Shown one piece after another: positions 1 to 6,384 of a stretch of DNA of 11,155 bases; position 1 is the stretch's first letter; each line of letters starts with the position of its first letter. Source of the DNA: Pirellulaceae bacterium (GTDB lineage: Bacteria; Planctomycetota; Planctomycetia; Pirellulales; Pirellulaceae); NCBI GenBank assembly GCA_030744095.1, contig JASLRF010000128.1, forward strand, positions 1 through 11,155, written 5' to 3'. The notes below the pieces were generated by a model. It searched no databases. It saw only the letters and a list, made by a program, of their open reading frames with translations, and was not told where the DNA came from. A program made the position numbers and the translations under genes.

Positions 1-265
1 TAGAAAGCGTGCAAGAACGATGCCGACATCATGCTTGCAACGGCTGCCCTACTGCCGCCGCAAGCACCTAGAAACGGTAGCACTGATAGCGGCCCATTTC
101 CCTGGATTCCACCGATTTAATACCGTTCCGGGAATCGCTGACCAAAGTGTGTCTTGCGACAGCAAACTCGCGTGAAACAGTCGCCTGAGACAACCGATAG
201 CGCCAATACGCGCGCTTGTGTGCGCGATATCGCTCGCCGTGGGCCAGATCGCCACACACTGACCG

Positions 266-295
266 GTGCCATGTGGACTCGATATCGCCTATAAT
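266..295 (+). promoter_or_regulatory. Possible sigma-70-type promoter for the DUF1800 unit
   Basis: A perfect TATAAT lies at 290-295. Eighteen bases upstream, GTGCCA (266-271) matches 4 of 6 positions of the TTGACA consensus. Transcription would begin near 302 and leave a leader of about 160 nt before the ATG at 465. One copy of CGATATCGC (280-288) sits directly against the -10 box. The assignment rests on motif match and position only; the -35 box is weak and the long leader is a point against it. Confidence 0.35.
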
Positions 296-304
296 CACCA
301 TTCG

Positions 305-317
305 GCACGTGACGTGC
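305..317. promoter_or_regulatory. Palindrome GCACG-TGA-CGTGC near predicted transcription start
   Basis: This is a perfect 5-bp inverted repeat around a 3-bp centre, beginning about 10 bp after the TATAAT box, so it would overlap or immediately follow the predicted transcription start. That is a usual place for a repressor operator. No regulator gene is visible in the window, so the role is inference. Confidence 0.2.
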
Positions 318-351
318 TTAAAATTGAAGGCCACACGGAAGTGTCGACTGT

Positions 352-368
352 TGCGCGGGAGTCGCGCA
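352..368 (+). other. Small leader hairpin in the DUF1800 5' region
   Basis: TGCGCG (352-357) and CGCGCA (363-368) are perfect inverted repeats around the 5-nt loop GGAGT. If the promoter at 266-295 is used, this forms a short, GC-rich stem in the mRNA leader about 97 nt before the start codon. No U-run follows, so it does not look like an attenuator terminator. Confidence 0.25.
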
Positions 369-450
369 GTGCTCACTGAGAACGCGAGGCTGTCGTGCAT
401 GGTTCCACCCCTGAATCATGACGCGCGATTGGTCTCTCATTCCATCCCCC

Positions 451-456
451 AAGGAG
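451..456 (+). promoter_or_regulatory. Ribosome binding site that fixes the DUF1800 start
   Basis: AAGGAG lies 8 nt before the ATG at 465. It is a near-consensus Shine-Dalgarno sequence, and the codons that follow give a clean signal peptide. This favours 465 over the in-frame upstream ATG at 216. Confidence 0.85.
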
Positions 457-464
457 AACGCGCC

Positions 465-2168
465 ATGGACCAGATGTTCAACCACCGATCAGCATGTTGG
501 GTCTTGGGCTTGCTACTTATTGCCCCGCTGGCATCGGCACAAGACGAAGAGGAAAAAACCAACTTCGGCCGTGAAGCCCGTGAGGGAACGCCCACTCTTT
601 GGCGAGACCCGGACAAGCCGCTCGATCAGCGCGAACGGATTCATCATGCGCTTAGCCGTCTGACCTTCGGTGTCACCAACGACACCATCTACGAGGTCGA
701 GCAGCTCGGTTTGGATAAATGGATCGAGCAACAGATCGAAGCGGGAGCGCAAGAGACCGACGTCTTGCAGGACCGACTGGCGAAGATCGAATCGCTGACA
801 ATGAGTAACCAGGAAATCGTCCAGACCTACCGCGTGCCGATTCCTCCGCTACGACGAAACGCCACGCCCGAGGAAAAGAAGAGGCGGGCCGAGGCACGAG
901 CCAAGCACGAGGTGCCAAAGAACGATCTGAAGGACACAGTGCTGTTAACCGCGGTTTACAGCCAGAATCAACTTCGCGAGGTGGCCTGTGACTTCTGGCG
1001 GAACCACTTCAACATTGATGTGTCGAAAGGGAACGTAAAGTTCTACGCCACAGAATATGAGCGCGACGTGATCCGTGCTGAGGCGTTGGGCACGATGTAC
1101 GCAATGCTGAACAAACAGGCGCGCCATCCGGCGATGCTTGTGTATCTGGATAACTACATTTCCCGTGCAGCCCCGCAAAAGACGCTTATCGCCGCGGCCC
1201 AACGAGCCCTTTTCTCGACACGCGACTTTGGCGCGGCGATGGAGGCGGTCGACATCGCCAAGATGAAGGGAATTAACGAGAACTATGCCCGTGAGCTGAT
1301 GGAACTGCATACGCTCGGAGTGGACAACGATTACACACAAGACGACGTCATCGCCGTGGCAAACATCCTCACTGGATGGACCGTGCAGCAGAACCCAAAC
1401 GAACCGATCGTCTTTGAGTTCCGCAAGGATATGCACGGCAGTGAGCCACGACTCTTGCTGGGTAAGCGAGTTCCTTCAATTCCGAGAGATCCGGAACGGG
1501 AAGGACAGTTCGTCCTCAACATGCTTGTTTCCCATGAAGGGACATCGAAGTTCATCGCCTATAAGTTGTGCCGCCACTTGGTCTCGGACACTCCGTCGGA
1601 GGAAATGGTAGAGCGCCTGGCGAAGGTCTACATGCGAAAGAAGTCGAATTTGCCGGAGCTTTACAAGGCATTGCTCGCGGACGAGGAATTCTATAATCCG
1701 AGGAACTACCAGTCGAAGTTCAAGCGGCCCTTCGAGTTCGTAGTCAGCGCGTTGCGAGTGACCGGTGCGGAGATCGAGTCGACCGGAGGCATTCACCAGG
1801 CGCTTGTGTCGATGAGCGAGCCAATCTACCAGTGCGAAGACCCTACCGGCTACTATGACCAGGCTGACGCCTGGCGTGATCCGGGTGTGATGGCACCGCG
1901 ATGGCGCTTTGCGCTGGGCCTGGGATTGGAACAGATTCGCGGAGTCCGCATTCCCGATTCGTATTGGGAGGGTCTCAAGCCAGACAATCCGGTTCAATGG
2001 CTGGACGTGTTGACCCAGCGGATTCTGCCCGGGGGCCACACCGAGAAGACCTCCGAGGCGCTGGAGGCGGTCGTCGCCAAGTATGCAAGAACGAATCCGA
2101 AACCCGAACAACTCGGCCGATACATCGTCGGCATCCTGCTCGGCTCGCCGGAATTCCAAAGACAGTAA
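465..2168 (+). CDS. Exported DUF1800 family protein
   Basis: This 567-residue protein belongs to the DUF1800 family, which is abundant in planctomycetes and has no established biochemical function. Residues 1-25 form a signal peptide: a hydrophobic core around 11-22 and an Ala-Ser-Ala cleavage site before Gln26. An acidic mature N-terminus follows. Family signatures run through the rest: HALSRLTFG (60-68), FWRNHFN (177-183), ENYARELMELHTLGV (272-286), YTQDDV with LTGW (290-305), FIAYKLCRHLVSD (363-375), FKRPFEFVVSALR (419-431), GYYDQADAW (462-470) and a C-terminal LLGSPEFQ (558-565). A charged Lys/Arg/Glu-rich stretch (about 132-150) looks like an insert. The ATG at 465 is chosen for its AAGGAG site and signal peptide. 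The gene is complete and is followed after 43 nt by a membrane Fe-S protein, so the two are probably co-transcribed. DUF1800 is commonly beside a DUF1501 gene; here DUF1501 is nearby on the other strand. Confidence 0.93.
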   Translation: MDQMFNHRSACWVLGLLLIAPLASAQDEEEKTNFGREAREGTPTLWRDPDKPLDQRERIHHALSRLTFGVTNDTIYEVEQLGLDKWIEQQIEAGAQETDVLQDRLAKIESLTMSNQEIVQTYRVPIPPLRRNATPEEKKRRAEARAKHEVPKNDLKDTVLLTAVYSQNQLREVACDFWRNHFNIDVSKGNVKFYATEYERDVIRAEALGTMYAMLNKQARHPAMLVYLDNYISRAAPQKTLIAAAQRALFSTRDFGAAMEAVDIAKMKGINENYARELMELHTLGVDNDYTQDDVIAVANILTGWTVQQNPNEPIVFEFRKDMHGSEPRLLLGKRVPSIPRDPEREGQFVLNMLVSHEGTSKFIAYKLCRHLVSDTPSEEMVERLAKVYMRKKSNLPELYKALLADEEFYNPRNYQSKFKRPFEFVVSALRVTGAEIESTGGIHQALVSMSEPIYQCEDPTGYYDQADAWRDPGVMAPRWRFALGLGLEQIRGVRIPDSYWEGLKPDNPVQWLDVLTQRILPGGHTEKTSEALEAVVAKYARTNPKPEQLGRYIVGILLGSPEFQRQ

Positions 2169-2211
2169 ATGACGACTGACAGATTCCAGTATTCACTGAC
2201 TGGAGTGTGAG

Positions 2212-3285
2212 ATGGCCACGGGCATCGGTCCTGCGCGGATGTCGAAAGGCACGCAGCTATTCTGGCGGTTGACACAGGGTTTGGTCTGGGCTGTGGGGAT
2301 GTTCGTCTGGGGTGCGTTGATCGTCGAGCCGCCATTTGGATTGCACCTGCTGTGGAACGTCTTGATTCCTGTCACGCCCGCATTGCTAGTGTTGGCGCCG
2401 GGCATCTGGCGCAATGTCTGCCCACTTGGCAGCATGTCGCTCCTACCCCATCACCTCGGCCTGTCCCAAGACAGAAGATTGTCGCCCGCGTGGCGAGGCC
2501 GATTGTTTCTGGGCGCTGTCGTCTTGTTGATAGTGGTTGTGCCGTTCCGGAAGGTGTTGCTGGATACCAACGGCCCGGTTCTAGCCGCCATCTTGGCGGT
2601 TGTGGGATTGCTGGCAATCAGTCTGGGATCGATCTTTAGATGGAAGAGTGGTTGGTGCGCGAGCCTGTGTCCAGTCTATCCGGTCGAGTTGCTTTACGGG
2701 GCACGCCCCGTCGCATCGGTCCCCAACGCTCATTGCTCGACTTGCTTGAACTGCGTCGCGCCCTGCTCGGAATCCACTCCTGGTCTGACACCCCTGACAG
2801 CCCTGAACACGAAACTCGGCCAAACCGTAGGAATTGCGCTGACCGGCTTCTTTCCGGGTTTTGTGTGGGGTTGGTACAACGTGCCGACCTATAGTGGTTG
2901 GGAGGGGTTCAACCATCTACACATCGCATACGGGATCCCCTTCGCTGGCGGCGGTACGACGCTGGCGGTGTTCCTGTTGTTACGATGGGCGTTGCCGACC
3001 AGGGAGCATCTGACTGGCAGCGTTTTCGCGGCCGCAGCAATCATCACGTACTATTGGTTTCGCCTGCCACCGGTGTTCGGCATCGGCACCCCAGACGCAG
3101 CAATGATCGTCGACATCTCCGAATCGCTACCCGCCTGGTCAGCGATAGCGCTGCGGATCTTTGCCTTCGTCGCCTTTGGCTGGTTGATGGTGGTGCGGAC
3201 TGGGCGACGGGCTTGGGAAACGCCACCGCCGAGCGAAAATGGTTCATCCATCGTAACCACCTTAGAACCGACGATCGGCGTGTGA
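2212..3285 (+). CDS. Polytopic membrane protein with [4Fe-4S]-type cysteine motifs (NapH/NosR/CcoG-like)
   Basis: This 357-residue integral membrane protein has iron-sulfur cysteine motifs. Hydrophobic segments lie roughly at 22-38, 47-64, 97-112, 121-141, 205-222, 240-260, 268-285 and 305-328. Cysteines fall in three places: WRNVCPLG (Cys70), CASLCP (Cys149, Cys153) and a ferredoxin-like CX2CX2CX3C at Cys175, 178, 181 and 185. The C-P pairs beside membrane helices followed by a ferredoxin motif resemble membrane ferredoxins such as NapH, the C-terminal part of NosR, and CcoG, which pass electrons in or across the membrane. Unlike a standard ferredoxin, only one complete motif is present, and Ser rather than Pro follows its last Cys. 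A GGAG 6 nt before the ATG supports the start; Met10 is an alternative. It lies 43 nt after DUF1800, probably in the same operon. Membrane location and Fe-S type are well supported; the exact family and substrate are not known. Confidence 0.82.
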   Translation: MATGIGPARMSKGTQLFWRLTQGLVWAVGMFVWGALIVEPPFGLHLLWNVLIPVTPALLVLAPGIWRNVCPLGSMSLLPHHLGLSQDRRLSPAWRGRLFLGAVVLLIVVVPFRKVLLDTNGPVLAAILAVVGLLAISLGSIFRWKSGWCASLCPVYPVELLYGARPVASVPNAHCSTCLNCVAPCSESTPGLTPLTALNTKLGQTVGIALTGFFPGFVWGWYNVPTYSGWEGFNHLHIAYGIPFAGGGTTLAVFLLLRWALPTREHLTGSVFAAAAIITYYWFRLPPVFGIGTPDAAMIVDISESLPAWSAIALRIFAFVAFGWLMVVRTGRRAWETPPPSENGSSIVTTLEPTIGV

Positions 3286-3379
3286 CCGTCTTCATCCGAA
3301 TTCGCCCGGTCCATCCGAACTGTTCAGCGCGGCACGGGAAAAACGGAAATCGACATTAAGCAGTGTTCGATCTTTTATT

Positions 3380-3430
3380 GTCGTCTTTCGCTCCGCGAAA
3401 GCACGTTCCTTTCGCGGAGCGAAAGGCGAC
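3380..3430. repeat. Long perfect hairpin, REP-like, between convergent genes
   Basis: Two 22-nt arms (3380-3401 and 3409-3430) are complementary along their full length, with a single G-T wobble, around the 7-nt loop CACGTTC. The core CTTTCGCTCCGCGAAAG is itself nearly self-complementary. The element lies between two converging genes, 94 nt after the stop of the Fe-S protein gene and 27 nt after the stop of the small exported protein gene read on the other strand. No clear U-run follows on either strand, so it is not a textbook intrinsic terminator, although such a stem could still stop or protect both transcripts. I recall similar sequences as dispersed intergenic repeats in planctomycete genomes, but cannot verify that here. 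Confidence 0.75.
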
Positions 3431-3457
3431 TATCGGACAGTAATTCCTCGAACGATC

Positions 3458-4474
3458 CTAAGGTGTTGCGGCGGCCTCGGGCAGTTCACGTAGAGCCGGC
3501 AGGTCCACTCCTTCCATTTCGAGGAAGGCGTGCACAAGTTTGAGTTGCTTGTAACGTGGCTGCAGCAACTTCACGGCGACGGCTTCACCGGAATCGAAGA
3601 GGGCGTTCCAATCGGTAAGGATCGATTCGACCGCTCCAGCAGCCTTTGGGTAGTCTCCCGCATCGTATAGTTTTCGTGCTCGGCCTATCGCGATTTGGAT
3701 TTGACGAGCCGCAATCTGTTGTTCTTCCGAACCGGCATCCGGAGTGGGTTGGCCGCTCTTGGCGATCGTTTGCTTCTTCGCGTCTTTCTCACCCAGCGGT
3801 TGCGCGGCGGTAATCCAGACTTTAGTGGCGTGAATCTGTTCCTTTTGACCAACGTAATGCCAACCCTCGAATTCGATCTCGTCCCCCTCGCGGGCAAAGC
3901 GAGCATCGTTGATGTCAACGTCAATTTTCGCATCACTGGCCACTTGCGCTTTTATTTGTGTCTCGCCAGTAGATACCGTCATCTTTCCGCCCTTGTACTT
4001 AACTAGTATTCCCGTGACGGTGAACGGTGCTGATTCCATGGGGGTATCCTTCTTGGGACCACCCGTCAGGAACGAACCGCGTTTAGCCTCTTCCTTCTGG
4101 CCCGCTTTCGAATCCTCCCGCAGTGAGAAGACTTTGAGTTCGTCAATCGGCTTTTGAGCTTCACCTTGTGGCTGGCCCGATTTATTCTTAAAGAACGTGC
4201 CGCGGAATGTCACTGGCATCCCAGGCCGCAACCATTCGGGTGTGGCCTTCCCCTTCAAAACTATCTCGTTCGCCGGCGCTTCAATCTTCAACAGCCACTG
4301 ATCGCCGCCCACATTGGCGACGTGAAACACTCCGTTCTGCACCGCCTTGATCTTCCCCGCCGAACTGATTTGGTCCTTGGGGATGGGGATCGGCCGCTGT
4401 GCAGCCGTGATAGAAGGCATCGCCAGGAACATCAACACAGTAAGGCATTGCGCCACGGTCCGGGAAATCGCCAT
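3458..4474 (-). CDS. Exported protein with two OB-like beta modules and a helical tail, function unknown
   Basis: I do not recognise this 338-residue protein by name. It begins with a signal peptide (hydrophobic core about 10-20, likely cleavage after Thr-Ala-Ala at 23-25). Two beta-rich stretches of similar plan follow, at about 36-118 and 149-222: each opens with a G-x-I/L strand, later has a 'hydrophobic, G, hydrophobic F-x-G' turn (VTFRGTFF and IEFEGWHYV), and ends in a strand before a charged linker. This resembles tandem OB-like folds, an inference from pattern only. Charged linkers lie at 119-148 and 223-250. The C-terminus (about 251-332) is helical and TPR-like (YDAGDYPKAAGAVESIL). 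The ATG at 4474 is preferred because GAGG lies 8 nt upstream; an in-frame TTG at 4498 would add eight residues. The gene is 315 nt downstream of DUF1501 on the same strand, so it may have its own promoter. Confidence 0.82.
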   Translation of the reverse strand: MAISRTVAQCLTVLMFLAMPSITAAQRPIPIPKDQISSAGKIKAVQNGVFHVANVGGDQWLLKIEAPANEIVLKGKATPEWLRPGMPVTFRGTFFKNKSGQPQGEAQKPIDELKVFSLREDSKAGQKEEAKRGSFLTGGPKKDTPMESAPFTVTGILVKYKGGKMTVSTGETQIKAQVASDAKIDVDINDARFAREGDEIEFEGWHYVGQKEQIHATKVWITAAQPLGEKDAKKQTIAKSGQPTPDAGSEEQQIAARQIQIAIGRARKLYDAGDYPKAAGAVESILTDWNALFDSGEAVAVKLLQPRYKQLKLVHAFLEMEGVDLPALRELPEAAATP

Positions 4475-4482
4475 TTCTTGAG

Positions 4483-4486
4483 CCTC
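4483..4486 (-). promoter_or_regulatory. Ribosome binding site fixing the start of the small exported protein
   Basis: On the minus strand this reads GAGG, 8 nt before the ATG at 4474. The alternative TTG at 4498 has only a poor purine stretch ahead of it. The site therefore supports the 338-residue form. Confidence 0.6.
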
Positions 4487-4590
4487 GTTTGGAGCCAAAA
4501 AGTTGCATCGTCAAAACAGCAAATTCTATTCCGAAAAATGTGGACGCGAACGGGGTGCGGGTCCACTTTGGCCGAATTGGCGTGCTATTT

Positions 4591-4622
4591 GCGTCTGAAC
4601 GTGACGGATTGCATCTGAACGT
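4591..4622. repeat. Direct repeat GCRTCTGAACGT spaced by 20 bp
   Basis: GCGTCTGAACGT (4591-4602) and GCATCTGAACGT (4611-4622) differ at one base and start exactly 20 bp apart, about two helical turns. A partial third copy, ACTGAACGA, follows at 4624-4632. The repeats lie 117-148 nt upstream of the small exported protein gene, so a paired protein-binding site is possible but unproven. Confidence 0.4.
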
Positions 4623-4655
4623 TACTGAACGAGTTCTGCGGCAAGAGCAGACCGA

Positions 4656-4669
4656 CGCGCCACGGCGCG
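4656..4669. repeat. Palindrome CGCGCC-AC-GGCGCG
   Basis: These are perfect 6-bp arms around a 2-bp centre. The centre is too short for a comfortable RNA loop, so it fits a protein-binding palindrome or chance in GC-rich DNA better than a terminator. It lies about 120 nt past the DUF1501 stop in the direction of transcription. Confidence 0.3.
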
Positions 4670-4682
4670 GTTGTGTGCCAAT

Positions 4683-4720
4683 CCGCGCGCCCTTTACCGC
4701 GCGCCTTTATACCGCGCGCC
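4683..4720. repeat. Three tandem copies of CCGCGCGCC with T/A-rich spacers
   Basis: CCGCGCGCC occurs at 4683-4691, 4697-4705 and 4712-4720, with 14- and 15-bp periods. The spacers are CTTTA and TTTATA. Alternating CG runs and short T/A stretches could reflect replication slippage or a binding array. It begins 69 nt after the DUF1501 stop on the minus strand. Confidence 0.5.
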
Positions 4721-4789
4721 CGTTCCAGCTGTGGCGGCCTATAGATAGTTCTCTTGGCCAGCCAGTTGCCCTGATCCGTTGAAATTCGC

Positions 4790-6256
4790 TCATCCAAACA
4801 GCTTCGTCACGGGAAAGCCCTTCACCAGCTCGCGCGGCTGATTGAGGTGGTTGTACATCAACATGCTGGGGTCGATGCCGAAGGCGTGGTAGATCGTGGC
4901 GAGCAACTCGCGCGGATGCACGGGGTTGTCGACCGGTGCGGAGCCGGTTTTGTCGGACTCGCCGTGGACGTAGCCGCGCCGGATTCCACCGCCGGCAACG
5001 AGTGCTGTGTAACAGTAGGGCCAATGATCGCGTCCGTCGGAACTGTTATCGTTGCCCGATGTGCTGACACCTCGTTCCGGACTACGACCGAATTCGCCTA
5101 CCGCGACGATCATTGTTTCCTCAAGCATGCCGCGTTGGTCCAGATCGTCGATCAGCGCCGACAGCCCCGCGTCGAGCATCGGTGACGATTGGTCCTTCAG
5201 CCGCTTCGTAAGCCCTTTGTGTACATCCCAAGAATGGTTGTCCGAGTTGGCAACCTTGGGCCAGACAACCTCCACGACGCGCGTGCCGGCTTCGATCAAG
5301 CGTCGTGCCAATAGGCAGCTTTGTCCAAACGTATTGCGGCCATAGCGATCCCGAAGTTGCGTCGACTCACGATCTAATGCGAAAGCATCTCGTGCACGAC
5401 CAGATGTCACTAACTCCAGGGCGCGACCGTAGTACTCGTTCAACTTGTAATCGCTAACTGCCTTCTCTACAACCGGCATACCTTTGTTGATGACATCACG
5501 AAGTCGGGCACGGCGCTGCAACCGGCCGGCGTGAACTTGGGGACGCAACTGCAGATCGTCGACGCTAATCCCATCCATCTTCTTCATGTTCATGTCGTCA
5601 CCGGAGGGATACAGATAGTATGGATCGTAACCCCGACCCAAGAACCCCGCCGTTCCGGCTTTGCCAATTACGTTGCTCTCTTGCAGCGGCCTGGGAAGCA
5701 TGACGAACGGAAGCATCGGAACGTTCGACGGTTTCAGGCGAACAAGATTCGATCCGAAGTTGGGAAAATCCTTCGGACTAGGAGGTTCCAACTGGCCGGA
5801 TGCGCTAACTTTGTCGGTCGTGTATCCGGTCAGCATCTGATAGATCGCGGCCGTGTGGTTGAACAACCCACTCGGTGTGTAGCTCATCGAACGGACGAGT
5901 GATGCTTTGTCGATCACCTGGGCAAGCTGTGGCAGCAGCTCGGTGAACTTCACACCGGGTAACTTCGTAGAAATCTCCTTGAACGGACCGACCATGTTGT
6001 CCGGCAGATTTGGTTTCGGATCCCACAGATCCAGATGACTCGGGCCGCCTTGCAGGAACATCAAGATGATGCTCTTCGCCGTGCCATTTCCGGTCGCACC
6101 TCCCGCCGCCTTGGCGGTAGCAGCCTGCAACTGCAGCATCGACCCCAGGCCGATCCCTAGCATACCGGAACCACCAACACGCAAGAGATCTCGGCGTGTC
6201 AAACCGAGTTGGCGATCACAAACGTCCTTGCCAAGTTGTCCAGGAATGACGAGCAT
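4790..6256 (-). CDS. Tat-exported DUF1501 family protein
   Basis: This 488-residue protein is a complete member of DUF1501, a family with an alkaline-phosphatase/sulfatase-like fold and no firmly known substrate. A twin-arginine motif, TRRDLLR (20-26), followed by a Gly-rich hydrophobic stretch (27-48) predicts Tat export, usual for proteins folded with a cofactor or metal in the cytoplasm. Family signatures include [14 protein letters not shown] (70-83), [12 protein letters not shown] (133-144), DNHSWDVH (339-346), GEFGRSP (387-393), GRDHWP (408-413) and [16 protein letters not shown] (447-462). The Asp, His and Glu residues in these motifs are the likely metal ligands by analogy with the superfamily. 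GGAG lies 9 nt before the ATG. It follows the giant DUF1549/DUF1553 gene on the same strand after 128 nt, a pairing frequent in planctomycetes that suggests a shared operon and function. Family assignment is secure; function is not. Confidence 0.94.
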   Translation of the reverse strand: MLVIPGQLGKDVCDRQLGLTRRDLLRVGGSGMLGIGLGSMLQLQAATAKAAGGATGNGTAKSIILMFLQGGPSHLDLWDPKPNLPDNMVGPFKEISTKLPGVKFTELLPQLAQVIDKASLVRSMSYTPSGLFNHTAAIYQMLTGYTTDKVSASGQLEPPSPKDFPNFGSNLVRLKPSNVPMLPFVMLPRPLQESNVIGKAGTAGFLGRGYDPYYLYPSGDDMNMKKMDGISVDDLQLRPQVHAGRLQRRARLRDVINKGMPVVEKAVSDYKLNEYYGRALELVTSGRARDAFALDRESTQLRDRYGRNTFGQSCLLARRLIEAGTRVVEVVWPKVANSDNHSWDVHKGLTKRLKDQSSPMLDAGLSALIDDLDQRGMLEETMIVAVGEFGRSPERGVSTSGNDNSSDGRDHWPYCYTALVAGGGIRRGYVHGESDKTGSAPVDNPVHPRELLATIYHAFGIDPSMLMYNHLNQPRELVKGFPVTKLFG

Positions 6257-6384
6257 GGTTCAATTCTCCACTGGTACTTTCAATTTGATTCGAAGGCCGG
6301 AAGTCGGGCTAAACGAACGCTTCTCCCGTCGCACTAAAACGATTGCCAAACGAGACCACAATCAGGTGTGGGCCTCCGTGACAA
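6257..6384. other. 128-nt spacer between the giant gene and DUF1501
   Basis: Both flanking genes read on the minus strand. Apart from the DUF1501 ribosome binding site (GGAG on the minus strand at 6266-6269) I find no terminator hairpin and no good promoter match. Readthrough from the giant gene into DUF1501 is therefore the simplest reading. Confidence 0.45.
6266..6269 (-). promoter_or_regulatory. Ribosome binding site of DUF1501
   Basis: On the minus strand this reads GGAG, 9 nt before the ATG at 6256. It supports that start, which places the twin-arginine motif 20 residues in, as expected for this family. Confidence 0.65.

Larger units (their letters stand above)
1..464. other. Gene-free upstream region of the DUF1800 gene
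   Basis: I see no convincing coding region here. The open frames on both strands have low-complexity or Arg/His/Cys-rich translations typical of chance frames in GC-rich DNA, and none has a good ribosome binding site. The frame that later becomes the DUF1800 protein is open from about 216, but its translation before 465 looks non-coding. Frame 1 from 4 to 120 reads as ordinary-looking amino acids but lies between stop codons and could at most be a degraded remnant. The stretch holds a possible promoter near 266-295, a 13-bp palindrome at 305-317, a duplicated CGATATCGC (225-233 and 280-288) and a small leader hairpin at 352-368. Confidence 0.6.
4475..4789. other. 315-nt intergenic region with short repeats
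   Basis: This lies between the end of DUF1501 and the start of the small exported protein gene, both on the minus strand. I see no credible gene in it. It holds a GC-rich triplet repeat (4683-4720), a pair of GCRTCTGAACGT motifs 20 bp apart (4591-4622) and a CGCGCC-AC-GGCGCG palindrome (4656-4669). No clear intrinsic terminator for DUF1501 and no strong promoter match for the next gene could be found by eye. Confidence 0.55.

Noticed and set aside
68..400. Minus-strand 110-codon open frame in the left flank
   Set aside because: Its translation is unusual in composition, shows no motif or signal, and overlaps the probable promoter region.
216..464. In-frame upstream extension of the DUF1800 gene from an ATG at 216
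   Set aside because: The added 83 residues look non-coding, would bury the signal peptide, and the ATG at 465 has a strong AAGGAG site.
4496..4498. TTG start for the small exported protein
   Set aside because: The ATG at 4474 has a GAGG at good spacing and begins a compact signal peptide directly.
4523..4528. TAGAAT as a -10 box on the minus strand for the small exported protein
   Set aside because: No acceptable -35 hexamer lies 16-18 nt upstream.
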